Shown here: positions 1 through 9,489 of the stretch, one piece after another | Layout of the letters: the number at the start of each line of letters is the position of its first letter | Position numbering within the stretch: position 1 is the first letter of the stretch | Origin: Hymenobacter sp. GOD-10R | Lineage (GTDB): Bacteria > Bacteroidota > Bacteroidia > Cytophagales > Hymenobacteraceae | NCBI RefSeq assembly: GCF_035609205.1 | Contig: NZ_CP141184.1 | Coordinates: 3,190,501-3,254,500 of the forward strand | Direction: 5' to 3' | DNA: 64,000 nt | Notes under the pieces: generated by a model | Databases searched by the model: none | What the model saw: the letters and a program-made list of their open reading frames with translations, nothing else | Told to the model about the DNA's origin: nothing | Position numbers and translations under genes: made by a program

Positions 1-84
1 GATCGCAGATGTGCTTCGGCTCAGCAAATCCCATTGCTTGACTGGTGCATGGTTCAGTTCCCCGCCCGCAGACGCTTGAGACAG

Positions 85-363
85 TTAAAATGGCGCCTGA
101 AAAGAGGGCCATGTAAAATAGAGAACGGCCCCTTGCAGCAGTGTCAGCAGCAGGGTAACGCTCCAGAAAGTGGCTTTGCGATTTTTATGGTGCAGCAGCC
201 AAATCGCCGCCCATGCGCCAAGCGCCGCGCCCGGCAGCGTAACAAGGTGGAGCGTTTTTTCGGCAATGCGTCGCTGGTTCTGTTGGGCTTTCCGTTTATC
301 CCAGGCGAAGAGCAGGAAACACAGCAGATTGAAGAAGAACAGGCAACTCAAGAGTAATTTCAT
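85..363 (-). CDS. DUF1294 family small membrane protein
   Basis: A 92-residue protein with an ATG start. An N-terminal hydrophobic segment (about residues 3-20) runs into a W-D-K-R-K motif, then an R-I-A-E-K-T-L-H-L segment, a second hydrophobic helix and an H-H-K-N-R-K-A-T-F box, then a last hydrophobic helix. The D-K-x-A, R-x-x-E-x-x-L-H and H-K-x-x-K-x-x-F pattern is the hallmark of DUF1294, a family of small inner-membrane proteins of unknown function. Length matches the family. No operon partner is visible: the upstream side (364-1178) is empty and the downstream side reaches the window edge. The family call is good; the function is unknown. Confidence 0.85.
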   Translation of the reverse strand: MKLLLSCLFFFNLLCFLLFAWDKRKAQQNQRRIAEKTLHLVTLPGAALGAWAAIWLLHHKNRKATFWSVTLLLTLLQGAVLYFTWPSFQAPF

Positions 364-1178
364 GGTGCGGGAGGTGGGCCTTTCTGCTTAGGCTATTCGG
401 CGTTTCGGCCTGGGTAGTCGCGGCACTGGTCTGAACCGCTTATGCGGGCTCAAAAAGGGCCGAGGAGGGCGAGATACTAGTGGGTTGGCAGCTGAAGCGT
501 GCACCAGCAGGGCCGCAAGTTATGGAACTGCGTTCAAGAAAAATGCCGGAAAGACCTAGGATTGTTTTACTGAATAAGAAAGCCTAAAAGCTGCTCTTAC
601 TTCACGTTGAAACAGATTTTAGACGCCTCTGAAGTGAGGCCGGCTGTTCAGCAAAAGGAGCCATTCGTGAGCGGTTTTCATATCTTAGGGCGTTGGCCGT
701 GCGCCCCCACACTAATTCGTGAGCTGGTGAACAGCGGCTGGCATGCGACCAAGGTAGGGCCCTTTGCCTTCTTCCACCAGCTGGCTCACAGCTCACAGTG
801 TCTTCCACAGGCGTGTCGGGACCGGTCGAGGCGATACAGGTAGTACAAGTCGATCAACCGGTGCCCAAGTTTCGCAAGGAACGCTCCGCCACTTTGCGCA
901 CCTACTCGGCTCGGCCGCTGAAGCTTCAAATTATTTCTCCGCTTCATGTACAACTTGGCGCACTTGAAAACAGGCGGCCGCAAGGGGGGTATGTGGCGGA
1001 GCTAACAAGCGTAAACGCTAGCGTGAAAATGAAATGAATCGGCGAGTAAGATCCTGACCGAACTAGCCCGTGGGACGGAACCAGGCCCTGAATGGATTAG
1101 CTTAGTGCTGACACTTCCGCTGGAGTCCCGCGCCTAGTGGTCCTTAACCTAGGGAATAGCAATAGAAAAGCATCACTG
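364..1178. other. Long intergenic stretch without a convincing gene
   Basis: About 800 bases between the DUF1294 gene and the esterase gene. Short open frames on both strands (for example 607-843 and 798-1037 on plus) have biased, low-complexity translations rich in Arg, Ser and Pro and no recognisable motif. They overlap one another, as expected for non-coding GC-rich DNA. CCTAGG palindromes lie at 555 and 1148. I see no tRNA, riboswitch or strong terminator. It may hold promoters or a decayed gene. Confidence 0.6.
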
Positions 1179-2342
1179 CTATTGGAAAAGCTTCGGTACT
1201 AATTCACTCAGGTACAAGCTCCAGTTGGACCAGGTATGCCCCCCTTCCGTTTCTCGGTATTCGTAGTGCAAGCCCACTTCATCATACTTCTTGCGCAGGT
1301 TAACCACGGATGAATACAGAAAATCTTCTTTCCCCGTGCCAATCCAGTACAGTTTAGGCTTGGCCTTCACCAGGGCGTTGAGCTGGTGGTCGTATTCCTC
1401 CTGGTTAAAGATATGTAACCGGTTGTTATCCTGTAACCCCATGCTCATCACGCCGATATAGGCAAACAAGTTGGGGTTCGCGTTGGTAATATGCTGGGTT
1501 TGTAGCCTGCCCATCGAAAAACCGGCAATGGCCCGATTGTTTTTATCAGTATAGACGCGATACCTTTTTTCGATAAACGGCATCACCTCACTCACCAAGC
1601 TTTTTTCAAAGCGTCCGTTGCCCATGTTGTTAACCCCAGCTTGGGGATTGGAGTTGACCGGACCCGCATTGGGGGAGGCTATTTGTCCCGGATAGCCATT
1701 GGTCACGACCACAATCATTTCTTTGGCTTTGCCGGCGGCGATTAGATTATCCAACACCGCCCCGACGGGCCCCCGCGCGATCCAGGCATATTCGTCCCCG
1801 CCCGCGCCGTGCAATAAGTACAAGACGGGATACTTCTTCGTTGTATTTTCCAGATAACTAGGAGGCGTGTAGACCATCATTCTGCGGTTCATGCCCAGCG
1901 TCGGCGAGGGATACCACACGGCGGAAATCGTCCCGTGCGGCACCGCTTTGATCGTATATAAACTGCTTGGACCGCCGATAATAAAGATGCTTTCATAGCG
2001 TGTGCCGGCCCGTTCAGCATAGGAGTTGGCGGGATCGAGCAGTTCGACACCTTCCAGATAGAAGTTATAGCGATAAAAATCCGGGGCGAGCCTTGACGTG
2101 GTGAAGGACCAGATTGAATCGGTTTTCGTCAGGGCAAGAGGGGCTTCATTGTCTTTCATCCAAGAGCCTTTGAGCTTGACCGACGCCGCTGTAGGAGCTT
2201 TCAGACGAAAGGTAACCGTGTTATCGGCATTGATCTGCGGCGAAACAATGGTTTGTTTTGTTGGCTGTGCCCGCGCCAGGACCGCCAGGAGCAACATAAC
2301 CAACGTGAAGCATGCTTGGCGGAAGGAGGCCTTTCTCATCAT
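1179..2342 (-). CDS. Secreted esterase (feruloyl/acetyl-xylan esterase-like, CBM48-type N-terminus)
   Basis: A 387-residue protein with a Sec signal peptide (residues 1-25, ending A-R-A-Q). Residues about 30-125 look like the CBM48/E-set beta-sandwich that precedes many Bacteroidota polysaccharide esterases. Residues 145-387 form an alpha/beta hydrolase of the D-esterase type: a L-L-H-G-A-G-G-D-E oxyanion segment near 177, a G-F-S-M-G nucleophile elbow with Ser276, and plausible Asp340 and His369 to complete the triad. The family usually has Gly after S-M-G; here it is Arg279. The enzyme probably removes acyl groups from plant polysaccharides in the periplasm or outside. ATG codons at 2342 and 2339 are both possible starts. 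It stands alone, 30 kb from the SusCD locus. Confidence 0.85.
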   Translation of the reverse strand: MMRKASFRQACFTLVMLLLAVLARAQPTKQTIVSPQINADNTVTFRLKAPTAASVKLKGSWMKDNEAPLALTKTDSIWSFTTSRLAPDFYRYNFYLEGVELLDPANSYAERAGTRYESIFIIGGPSSLYTIKAVPHGTISAVWYPSPTLGMNRRMMVYTPPSYLENTTKKYPVLYLLHGAGGDEYAWIARGPVGAVLDNLIAAGKAKEMIVVVTNGYPGQIASPNAGPVNSNPQAGVNNMGNGRFEKSLVSEVMPFIEKRYRVYTDKNNRAIAGFSMGRLQTQHITNANPNLFAYIGVMSMGLQDNNRLHIFNQEEYDHQLNALVKAKPKLYWIGTGKEDFLYSSVVNLRKKYDEVGLHYEYRETEGGHTWSNWSLYLSELVPKLFQ

Positions 2343-3223
2343 CGTTTTTCGCAGGGGTTAAATTACAGGGATGGTCTGGGTTCTTGGAGAAGACCAAGAC
2401 CGGGGCTCTAGGAAGCAGCAGGAAGATAGGAGCAATTCTTACCGGATGTGTGTAGATAGGCTAAATAGAATAAAAGTCAAACGAGCGTCGGCTATTTAGC
2501 TACAGTGACCCCTAGAAAATGGGCTTAACGTGGTCCTGCTTTTCCTGTACAAACGGCCTTACTTGAGAGTAGTCAGAACCTATGCTGATCGAAGGCAAAA
2601 GCAGTTTCTTGCTAGAGTTATCTACTGGAACTACCCATTTCAAGCGACGGAACGGGGCTTGATTCCAAACAGGGTACATGATTTAAGTCAATGACGCTTT
2701 GGCTAAGTCATGTAGACGCACGGTCCTGCTGTCTCCTGAAACCTTGTTGAAAGCAGGCATTATGCCTCTCGGTATGGCCCTTCCACATACCATTATCGGG
2801 CGTTCACTAACCAGCCTGCGTCGTTCACTACTATTTGTTGTTAAGTAAGAACGGCTTGGTATTATTGCTATATTATTTTTACTGATTCTAATAGAAAACT
2901 AGATATACCATGTGCTCAATCGTGTAAATAGCTCATGTACTCCGCGCCAGTAATCTCTAGGAGCAATCGGCTTGAATTGCTTTGTGCTATTCTTCTACTA
3001 TTCAATTAATTACTAGCAAACGCAGCACAAATGAGCGGGTTGAAAGCTATCAAACAGTAGCCCCTCTACTTCTCACCAGCTTCTACGTGCTGCCGCAAGA
3101 AACTCCATCATCTTATTGGTTCACCTCCGCCAAGAAGTCCTGACGGAGGTAAAGCAACAAGTTGGCATACAACACTTACTGCATTGACTACCTACCGTTT
3201 CTTAACTTTTTAACTCATTGCCC
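2343..3223. other. Gene-free intergenic region with an AT-rich core
   Basis: Roughly 880 bases between two divergent genes. Composition changes sharply: 2830-3010 is AT-rich compared with the flanking coding DNA. No open frame of useful length or coding character is present. A short hairpin lies near its right end (3123-3150, listed separately). The region must contain the promoters of the esterase and of the collar protein, but I could not find a clear Bacteroidota -33 TTTG / -7 TAnnTTTG pair. Confidence 0.6.
3123..3150 (+). other. Hairpin upstream of the tail-collar gene
   Basis: ACCTCCG at 3123-3129 is the exact reverse complement of CGGAGGT at 3144-3150, with a 14-base loop. It sits about 75 bases before the ATG at 3224. 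It could be a 5'-UTR structure or an operator. The stem is only 7 bp, so chance is possible. Confidence 0.35.
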
Positions 3224-3943
3224 ATGCGTCTACTAGCTACTTCCTCTGGCTTTGCCAACTTACCCGCGGCTGCCGCTTCCCACCCGACCAACCAAGAACG
3301 CCGCAGTTGGCTTAAGCGTCTCGGCGCGGCGATAGGGCTCGGCATGCTCGGCGGCCCGGCCCTTGCTTCCTCCCACAAGGCTGCGTTCGACACGAATGGG
3401 GCTGAGCCGTACCTTGGGGAAATCATGCTCTTCGCCGGTAATTTCCAGGTAAGAGGCTACGCCTTCTGCAACGGACAGCTGCTATCCATCGTGCAGAATC
3501 AAGCGCTGTTCTCCATTTTGGGCACCACCTACGGCGGCAACGGCACCACCACCTTTGCCCTGCCCGACTTGCGTGGCCGCTTTCCCATGCATTTTGGGCA
3601 GGGGCCTGGGCTGCCCAATTACAACCTAGGGGAGGTGGCGGGTACCCCCTCGGTGACCCTAGGCGCGCAGCAAATGCCCGCGCACAATCACACCCTGAAT
3701 ATTTCGTCCGCCGCAGCGACCAGCAACTCACCGGCGGGCAATGTGCTGGCCGTGCCAAACGGTCTGGCCTCCGGCAGCGAGGAAAACGTGGCCGTTAAGG
3801 CGTATGCCGCCGCATCCAATGGCACCGCGAATAACAATTCCATCGGGACAGCAGGGAGCAGTCAGCCCGTTGGCGTGATGAATCCTTATCTGACACTGAA
3901 TTTTCAGATTGCCGTGCAAGGCCTCTACCCATCCCGCGACTAA
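3224..3943 (+). CDS. Phage tail-collar domain protein with Tat-like signal
   Basis: A 239-residue protein. The N-terminus carries a twin-arginine-like signal (E-R-R-S-W-L-K-R-L followed by a Gly/Ala/Leu helix to about residue 48). Residues 62-120 match the phage tail collar domain (Pfam Collar, microcystin-dependent-protein family): G-E-I-M-L-F-A-G-N, G-x-x-x-C-N-G-Q-L-L, Y-G-G-N-G and F-x-L-P-D-L-R-G-R-F. An A-H-N-H motif follows near 155 and an N-P-Y-L-T-L-N-F segment near the end. Such proteins are often exported in Bacteroidota and are not prophage remnants. I chose ATG 3224 over the in-frame TTG at 3218. The next gene, a T9SS-exported giant, starts 101 bases downstream on the same strand, so co-expression is plausible. 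Confidence 0.85.
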   Translation: MRLLATSSGFANLPAAAASHPTNQERRSWLKRLGAAIGLGMLGGPALASSHKAAFDTNGAEPYLGEIMLFAGNFQVRGYAFCNGQLLSIVQNQALFSILGTTYGGNGTTTFALPDLRGRFPMHFGQGPGLPNYNLGEVAGTPSVTLGAQQMPAHNHTLNISSAAATSNSPAGNVLAVPNGLASGSEENVAVKAYAAASNGTANNNSIGTAGSSQPVGVMNPYLTLNFQIAVQGLYPSRD

Positions 3944-4044
3944 GGGGCTATTGACCTAGGTCTTACAACGTGCAGTAGCCAGCCGCCATGGGCAAGCCCT
4001 GGTTTGGCTTCTCTTTTTATGCTAACTCCTTGTCTTCTTCCCGT

Positions 4045-7000
4045 ATGAGAAACGATTACTTCAGCAGGCCGTGGTCCACGTTGCTTTCTGCCGCAGCCTT
4101 GCTCTGGCTGTGGCTGGGCGCAACGATGCTGAGCCAGGCACAGGTGTACTATGCTGTCAGTGACGGCAACTTCGCCACGACTACAGATCAGTTGCGGCGT
4201 ATTAACCCCGATGGTACAGGTGACGTGCTGCTCAAAAGCAACTTCATCCAAACGCCCGGTCAGGTGGTGCTGGATGCGGCCAACAACCGCCTGCTCATTG
4301 CCGACATTCGCGCCAGCCAACCTACGGCTACGACCAACAGCAAAATCGTGGCTGTAAGCCTCGCCAGTGGCAACGCCGCCACGACCTTCGTGACGCCCGC
4401 CTTCATTGCCGGCTCTACCACGACCGCCGTCAGCAGCCTAGTGCTGGACCGCGCCAATAACTACCTGTATTACACGGTTAGCGACGGCAACTTTGCGACG
4501 ACTACGGACCAGTTACGGCGCATCAACCTGGATGGCACGGGCGACGTGCTGCTCAAGAGTAACTTCATTCAGACACCTGGCCCAATGGTGCTGGACGCGG
4601 CCAACAACCGCCTGCTCATCGCTGACATTCGTGCCAGCCAACCTACGGCTACGACCAACAGCAAGATTGTGGCCGTGAGTCTCGCTTCCGGCAATGCGGT
4701 GAGCACCTTCCTAACACCGGCCTTCATTGCCGGCTCTACCACCACAGCCGTCAGTAGCCTCGCCATAGACCAGGCGAATAGCTCCTTATACTATACCGTC
4801 AATGATGGCAGCTTCGCGACGACTACGGACCAATTACGGCGCATCAACTTGAATGGCACGGGTGACGTGTTGCTCAAGAGTAACTTCATTCAGACACCTG
4901 GCCCGATGGTGCTGGACGCGGCTAACAACCGCTTGCTCATCGCCGACATTCGTGCCAGCCAACCTACGGCTACGACCAACAGCAAGATTGTGGCCGTGAG
5001 TCTCGCTTCCGGCAATGCGGTGAGCACCTTCCTAACACCGGCCTTCATTGCCGGCTCTACCACCACAGCCGTCAGTGGCTTGGCCGTGCCGGAAGCAGCT
5101 GCACCCACGGTAGCAACAGCTACGCCTACGCCTTCTACCATCACAAGTACTGGCGCTACCCTAGGCGGCAACGTAACCGCTGACGGGGGCGCAACCGTGA
5201 CGGAGCGGGGCGTGGTCTACAGTAGCACCAATGCAACCCCGACTATCGGCAGCGGAACCAAAGTGGTGATTGGCGCAAACCTAGGAAGCTTCTCGCAGGC
5301 TGTCACGGGCTTGAGCAGCAGCACTCTGTATTACGTGCGGGCCTATGCGACTAACACGGCCGGCACCAGCTACGGTAGCGTAGTTTCCTTCTCGACCCTA
5401 GCTCCGGCGACGGTTGCTTCACTGGTACGAGCAGATGCTTCACCTACCAACGCCGTGAGCGTGCGCTACACGCTCACGTTCAGTCAGCCTGTTACGGGTT
5501 TGTCGCCGAGTAACTTCGTCGTAGTAGGTGCGGGGGTTAGCGGCGCTAATGTGCGCACGGTCACGGGTGCGGGCACTACCTACACCATCACGGTGAATAC
5601 GGGTGCCGGCAACGGCACGATAGAGCTACGGTTAGCAAACACTATCGGCCTGAGCCCGGAGGTTTCGAATGTGCCCTTCAGCGGTCAGACTTACACTATC
5701 GACCGCACGCCGCCGGTGGTGAGCGGGGTGGTGAACGGCGGCGTGTATAACAGCGCCCGCACCATCACCTTCGATGAAGGCACGGCTACGCTCAATGGCA
5801 ATCCGTTCACATCGGGCTCTACGGTGAGCACGGAAGGCACCTACACGCTGGTGGTGACGGATGCGGCCACCAACGCCACGACGGTCAGCTTCACCCTCGA
5901 CCTGGCCGCACCCACGGGTACCCTAGCTATCAACGGTGGCGCGGCCCGCACGAACTCGACCAGCGTGACCTTAAACCTGACCAGCAGCGGCGCCACGCAG
6001 ATGCGTTTCTCCAATGACGGCACCACCTTCACCGCCTTCGAGCCTATCGCCAGCACCAAAGCCTGGACCTTGCCCACCGGCGACGGCCCCAAGACTGTGT
6101 ACTTGCAATTGCAAGATGCAGCGGGCAACATCTCGGCTTCTATCACCGACGACATCCTCCTGGATCAGACGGCGCCCACGGTTACTTCCCTCACGCGCTT
6201 TTCGCCTACCACCATCGCCACGAACCTGACGTCGGTCACCTTCCGCGTCATTTTTAGCGAGAGCGTGACGGGCGTAGAGGTCAGTGACTTCACGTTGAAC
6301 ACAGGGGGGGCTACCGGCAACGTCACAGCGGTAAGCGGCACCGGTACGAGCTACGATGTCACCGTCAGCGGTATCGCGGGTAACGGCAGCTTGTTCCCCA
6401 ACTTGCGCGTGGGCAGCGTGACTGACCTCGCGGGTAATCTGAACACAGCGGGCAGTACATCGGGTGAGTTTTACGTTATTGACAACCTAGCTCCGGAAAC
6501 GGTCTTCACCGCCACGCCGCCGGCGACGAGCAACAGCGCGACGGCCACCTTCACGTTCTCGGGTACCGATACTAACGGCAGCGGCGTAGTCGGCTTCCAG
6601 GCGAGCCTTGACGGCGTAGCTTTCACGTCGGCGAGCAGCCCCGTGACACTAACTGGCTTAGCCGACGGGCCGCATAACTTCCAGGTACGCGCTGTGGATG
6701 CGGCTGGAAATGTGGATGCCACCCCGGCTTCCTACAACTGGACCATCGATGCCACCATACCCACGGTATCCATCGGCAGCGTGGCGAACAACCCAACCAG
6801 CACTTCGCCCATTCCGGTGGTGGTGATGTTCTCGGAAATCGTCACGGACTTTATTCCGGCCGACGTGAGCGTGAACAATGGGACAGTCACCGACTTCAGC
6901 AGCGGCGGCAGCGGCCGCACGTATACCTTTAACGTAACGCCCGCAGCGAGTGGTACGGTGACGGTGAACATCGCGGCGAACGTGGCCCAAGATGCGGCCG

Positions 7001-9186
7001 GCAACGGCAACACCGCCGCCACGCCCTTCAGTATTCAGTACAACGTGCCCAATCAGGGGCCGACGGACCTTCAGCTTAGCCGCACGTCGGTGGCCGAAAA
7101 CGCCCCGGTGAACACGCTGGTGGGCACCTTCAGCAGCACCGATCCGAACACCGGCGACACGTTCACCTACGCGTTGGTGAGCGGCGCGGGCGCAACCGAT
7201 AATGCGGCCTTCACCATCCCGGCCGGCACTAACACCCTGCGCACGGCGGCCGTGTTCGACTACGAAACCAAGAATAGCTACAGCATCCGCGTGCGCACCA
7301 CCGACGCGGGCGGCCTCAGCTACGAGAAGGCGCTTACGATTCAGGTCACGAATGTGAACGAAGCGCCCGTGGTGGCCAATCAGACCTTCACCATCGGGGA
7401 AGGAGCACCCGCTGGCACGGTCGTGGGCACGGTGGTGGCCTCTGACCCCGATGCGGGCCAGACACTGACCTATTCCATTACGGCCGGCAACACGGACGGA
7501 GCTTTCCGCTTCAGTGGCAACCAGCTGCAAGTAGCCAACATGGCAGCGTTGAACTACGGCACCACGCCCACCTTCACGCTTACCGTGCAGGTAGCCGACA
7601 ACAGCCTAGCTTCCACGGCCACCATCACAGTGACGCTCACACCGGCTACGCAGGTGCTCTATCGTCTCAACGCCGGTGGCCCTGCCGTGAACACGAGCCT
7701 CGGTTCGTTCGCCGCCGACCAGTACTTCTCGCCCAGCCGCACGGGGGCGAACAGCGGGCCGATTGCCGGCACGACGGACGATGCCTTGTACCAGACCGAG
7801 CGGTTTGAGGGCGCCTTCGGCTACAGCCTGCGCGTGCCCAACGGTACGTATCAGGTCGTGCTGCACTTTGCTGAGCTCTACTGGACCCAGCCCGGGCAGC
7901 GTATCTTCGACGTGCGCGCCGAAAACCAGTTGGTGCTCGACAACTACGACATCCTCAAGAAGGTCGCCCCGTTCACGGCCACGACTGAGACCTTCTCGGT
8001 GGTGGTGACCGACGGGGTACTCAACCTGGACTTGTCGGCCCTGCAGAGCGATGGAGGCCGGGATGCGGCCAAGCTCTCGGCCCTGGAAGTGCTTTCCCGC
8101 AGCAGCGGCCCCAATCAACCGCCTGTTCTTGCTAACCAAAGCTTCTCAGTGGTCGAGGGCAGCGCCCCCGGTACGCTGGTGGGCACCGTGGTGGCCTCCG
8201 ACCCGGATGCCGGGCAACGCCTCACCTACAGCCTGACAGCGGGCAACACGGACGGGGCCTTCACCTTCGTGGGCAATCAGCTGCAAGTGGCCAATGCGGC
8301 GGCTGTGCGCTCGGCCACCTCGCCCTTCACCCTCTCGGTGCGCGTCACCGATGACGGGCAGCCCGCGCTGAGTGCCACGGCCACGGTCACGGTGAGCGTG
8401 ACGCCGGGCATGCAGGTGCTCTATCGCCTGCACGCCGGTGGCCCCGCCGTGAACACCAGCCTCGGCCAGTTCGCGGCTGACCAGTACTTCTCGCCCAGCC
8501 GTACGGGGGCCAACTCGGGTCCGATTGCCGGTACCACGGACGATGCCTTGTACCAGACCGAGCGGTTTGAGGGCGCGTTTGGCTACAGCCTGCGCGTACC
8601 CAACGGCACCTACCAAGTGGTGCTGCACTTTGCCGAGCTCTACTGGACTCAGCCTGGTCAGCGCCTCTTCGACGTGCGCGCCGAAAACCAGTTGGTGCTC
8701 GACAACTATGACATCCTGCGCAAGGTCGCCCCGTTCACGGCCACGACTGAGACCTTCTCCGTGGTCGTGACCGATGGGGTGCTCAACCTAGACTTGTCGG
8801 CCCTGGAAAGCGACGGGGGCCGGGATGCGGCCAAGCTCTCGGCCCTGGAGGTACTCTCACCGAGCAGCCGTGCTAGCACGAGCCTAGCCAGTAACGCAGT
8901 GCTACCCACCGCCGCCTCGGGTCGCCTCGCCGCGCGGCTAGAAGCAGCGCCGAACCCCGCCGCCGACCAGGTCCGCGTCAGCTTCCAGCTTCCACGCGCG
9001 GAAGCCTACACGCTGGCGGTGTATGATCTGACGGGGCGCACGCTGAGCCAGCAGGGTGGCCAGCCCGTAGCCGCGGGCGAACGCCAGCAAGTGCGTCTAT
9101 CGCTGGGAGCCTACCCGGTGGGCGTGTACCTAATACGCCTGACCACGGCCTCCGGCACCCAGCAGGTGCGCGTGGTCAAGAACTGA
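4045..9186 (+). CDS. Giant T9SS-exported repeat/cadherin/malectin surface protein
   Basis: A 1,713-residue secreted protein. ATG 4045 puts a classic signal peptide (ending S-Q-A-Q) at the N-terminus; the in-frame ATG at 3988 would add 19 unhelpful residues. Order: three 107-residue propeller-like repeats (about 35-348), an FN3-type domain (352-452), several bacterial Ig-like domains (456-1002), a cadherin-like domain (1003-1105), then two cadherin+malectin modules (1106-1352 and 1356-1606), and a T9SS type A sorting domain (1631-1713; starts E-A-A-P-N-P-A, ends with a short basic tail). Malectin domains bind carbohydrate and cadherin domains bind calcium, so adhesion or glycan binding at the surface is the likely role. 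No catalytic domain is seen. Repeats are also near-identical in DNA. Confidence 0.88.
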   Translation: MRNDYFSRPWSTLLSAAALLWLWLGATMLSQAQVYYAVSDGNFATTTDQLRRINPDGTGDVLLKSNFIQTPGQVVLDAANNRLLIADIRASQPTATTNSKIVAVSLASGNAATTFVTPAFIAGSTTTAVSSLVLDRANNYLYYTVSDGNFATTTDQLRRINLDGTGDVLLKSNFIQTPGPMVLDAANNRLLIADIRASQPTATTNSKIVAVSLASGNAVSTFLTPAFIAGSTTTAVSSLAIDQANSSLYYTVNDGSFATTTDQLRRINLNGTGDVLLKSNFIQTPGPMVLDAANNRLLIADIRASQPTATTNSKIVAVSLASGNAVSTFLTPAFIAGSTTTAVSGLAVPEAAAPTVATATPTPSTITSTGATLGGNVTADGGATVTERGVVYSSTNATPTIGSGTKVVIGANLGSFSQAVTGLSSSTLYYVRAYATNTAGTSYGSVVSFSTLAPATVASLVRADASPTNAVSVRYTLTFSQPVTGLSPSNFVVVGAGVSGANVRTVTGAGTTYTITVNTGAGNGTIELRLANTIGLSPEVSNVPFSGQTYTIDRTPPVVSGVVNGGVYNSARTITFDEGTATLNGNPFTSGSTVSTEGTYTLVVTDAATNATTVSFTLDLAAPTGTLAINGGAARTNSTSVTLNLTSSGATQMRFSNDGTTFTAFEPIASTKAWTLPTGDGPKTVYLQLQDAAGNISASITDDILLDQTAPTVTSLTRFSPTTIATNLTSVTFRVIFSESVTGVEVSDFTLNTGGATGNVTAVSGTGTSYDVTVSGIAGNGSLFPNLRVGSVTDLAGNLNTAGSTSGEFYVIDNLAPETVFTATPPATSNSATATFTFSGTDTNGSGVVGFQASLDGVAFTSASSPVTLTGLADGPHNFQVRAVDAAGNVDATPASYNWTIDATIPTVSIGSVANNPTSTSPIPVVVMFSEIVTDFIPADVSVNNGTVTDFSSGGSGRTYTFNVTPAASGTVTVNIAANVAQDAAGNGNTAATPFSIQYNVPNQGPTDLQLSRTSVAENAPVNTLVGTFSSTDPNTGDTFTYALVSGAGATDNAAFTIPAGTNTLRTAAVFDYETKNSYSIRVRTTDAGGLSYEKALTIQVTNVNEAPVVANQTFTIGEGAPAGTVVGTVVASDPDAGQTLTYSITAGNTDGAFRFSGNQLQVANMAALNYGTTPTFTLTVQVADNSLASTATITVTLTPATQVLYRLNAGGPAVNTSLGSFAADQYFSPSRTGANSGPIAGTTDDALYQTERFEGAFGYSLRVPNGTYQVVLHFAELYWTQPGQRIFDVRAENQLVLDNYDILKKVAPFTATTETFSVVVTDGVLNLDLSALQSDGGRDAAKLSALEVLSRSSGPNQPPVLANQSFSVVEGSAPGTLVGTVVASDPDAGQRLTYSLTAGNTDGAFTFVGNQLQVANAAAVRSATSPFTLSVRVTDDGQPALSATATVTVSVTPGMQVLYRLHAGGPAVNTSLGQFAADQYFSPSRTGANSGPIAGTTDDALYQTERFEGAFGYSLRVPNGTYQVVLHFAELYWTQPGQRLFDVRAENQLVLDNYDILRKVAPFTATTETFSVVVTDGVLNLDLSALESDGGRDAAKLSALEVLSPSSRASTSLASNAVLPTAASGRLAARLEAAPNPAADQVRVSFQLPRAEAYTLAVYDLTGRTLSQQGGQPVAAGERQQVRLSLGAYPVGVYLIRLTTASGTQQVRVVKN
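4147..5090 (+). repeat. Three tandem 321-bp coding repeats
   Basis: Equivalent points begin at 4147, 4468 and 4789, an exact 321-bp (107-codon) period. Copies 2 and 3 are almost identical over about 200 bases (for example 4560-4760 against 4881-5081), while copy 1 differs at many third positions. The pattern implies recent duplication or gene conversion of the last two copies. The unit encodes a propeller-like segment with an L-R-R-I-N-x-(D/N)-G-T-G-D motif. Confidence 0.9.
7363..8866 (+). repeat. Duplicated cadherin-malectin module, 762-bp period
   Basis: The cadherin+malectin block beginning near 7363 is repeated from near 8125. The same codons for Q-V-L-Y-R-L start at 7651 and 8413, giving a 762-bp (254-codon) offset. 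The malectin halves (7651-8096 and 8413-8858) are nearly identical at DNA level, while the cadherin halves have diverged more. This is consistent with duplication followed by conversion of the malectin part. Confidence 0.88.
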
Positions 9187-9218
9187 TCTGCGGTACTCAC
9201 CTGTAATGGGTTCTTTAC

Positions 9219-9261
9219 CCACGGCCCGGTAAGCGACAAGGCGTCGTTTGCCGGGCCGTGG
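9219..9261 (+). terminator. Rho-independent-type hairpin after the T9SS gene
   Basis: CACGGCCCGG (9220-9229) pairs perfectly with CCGGGCCGTG (9251-9260), with one further C-G pair outside and a small inner stem around 9235-9247. It lies 34 bases after the stop codon at 9186. There is no long T tract, as is common for GC-rich Bacteroidota terminators. Confidence 0.7.
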
Positions 9262-9489
9262 TGCATCAGAACGGTGGATATCGAGCGCGTCTACGTAGCC
9301 AGGACAGCACCTACTGTGCCTCCCGGAACGGCTTGCCTGGTTTTCATGAATAACTAGGCTCCGCTAAATCAATTATTGGTATGCGTTTTTATTGAAGAGC
9401 AGTGTTTTCTGGCTAGGTTGCTTAGGAAAGCGACCATGTCTTTAAGTACACATTGCCTCGTGATTTGAAGCATATTTTAGGATGAACAC
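9262..9489. other. Intergenic space between convergent genes, no feature seen
   Basis: Apart from the hairpin at 9219-9261, the roughly 300-base space between the T9SS gene and the DUF4349 lipoprotein gene holds no open frame or RNA motif that I could recognise. The stretch 9350-9480 is AT-richer than its flanks. Confidence 0.5.

Noticed and set aside
602..1037. Overlapping short ORFs left of the esterase
   Set aside because: Low-complexity composition, mutual overlap on both strands and no known motif.
3224..3943. Tail-collar gene as sign of a prophage
   Set aside because: No other phage gene is nearby, and a Tat-like signal indicates an exported cellular protein family.
4147..5090. Regular repeats that might suggest a CRISPR-like array
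   Set aside because: The 321-bp units are in frame, encode protein and have no short spacer-repeat structure.
6658..7530. Long minus-strand open frame inside the T9SS gene (290 codons)
   Set aside because: Its translation is Arg/His/Gly-rich and motif-free; it is an antisense shadow of the repeat-rich gene.
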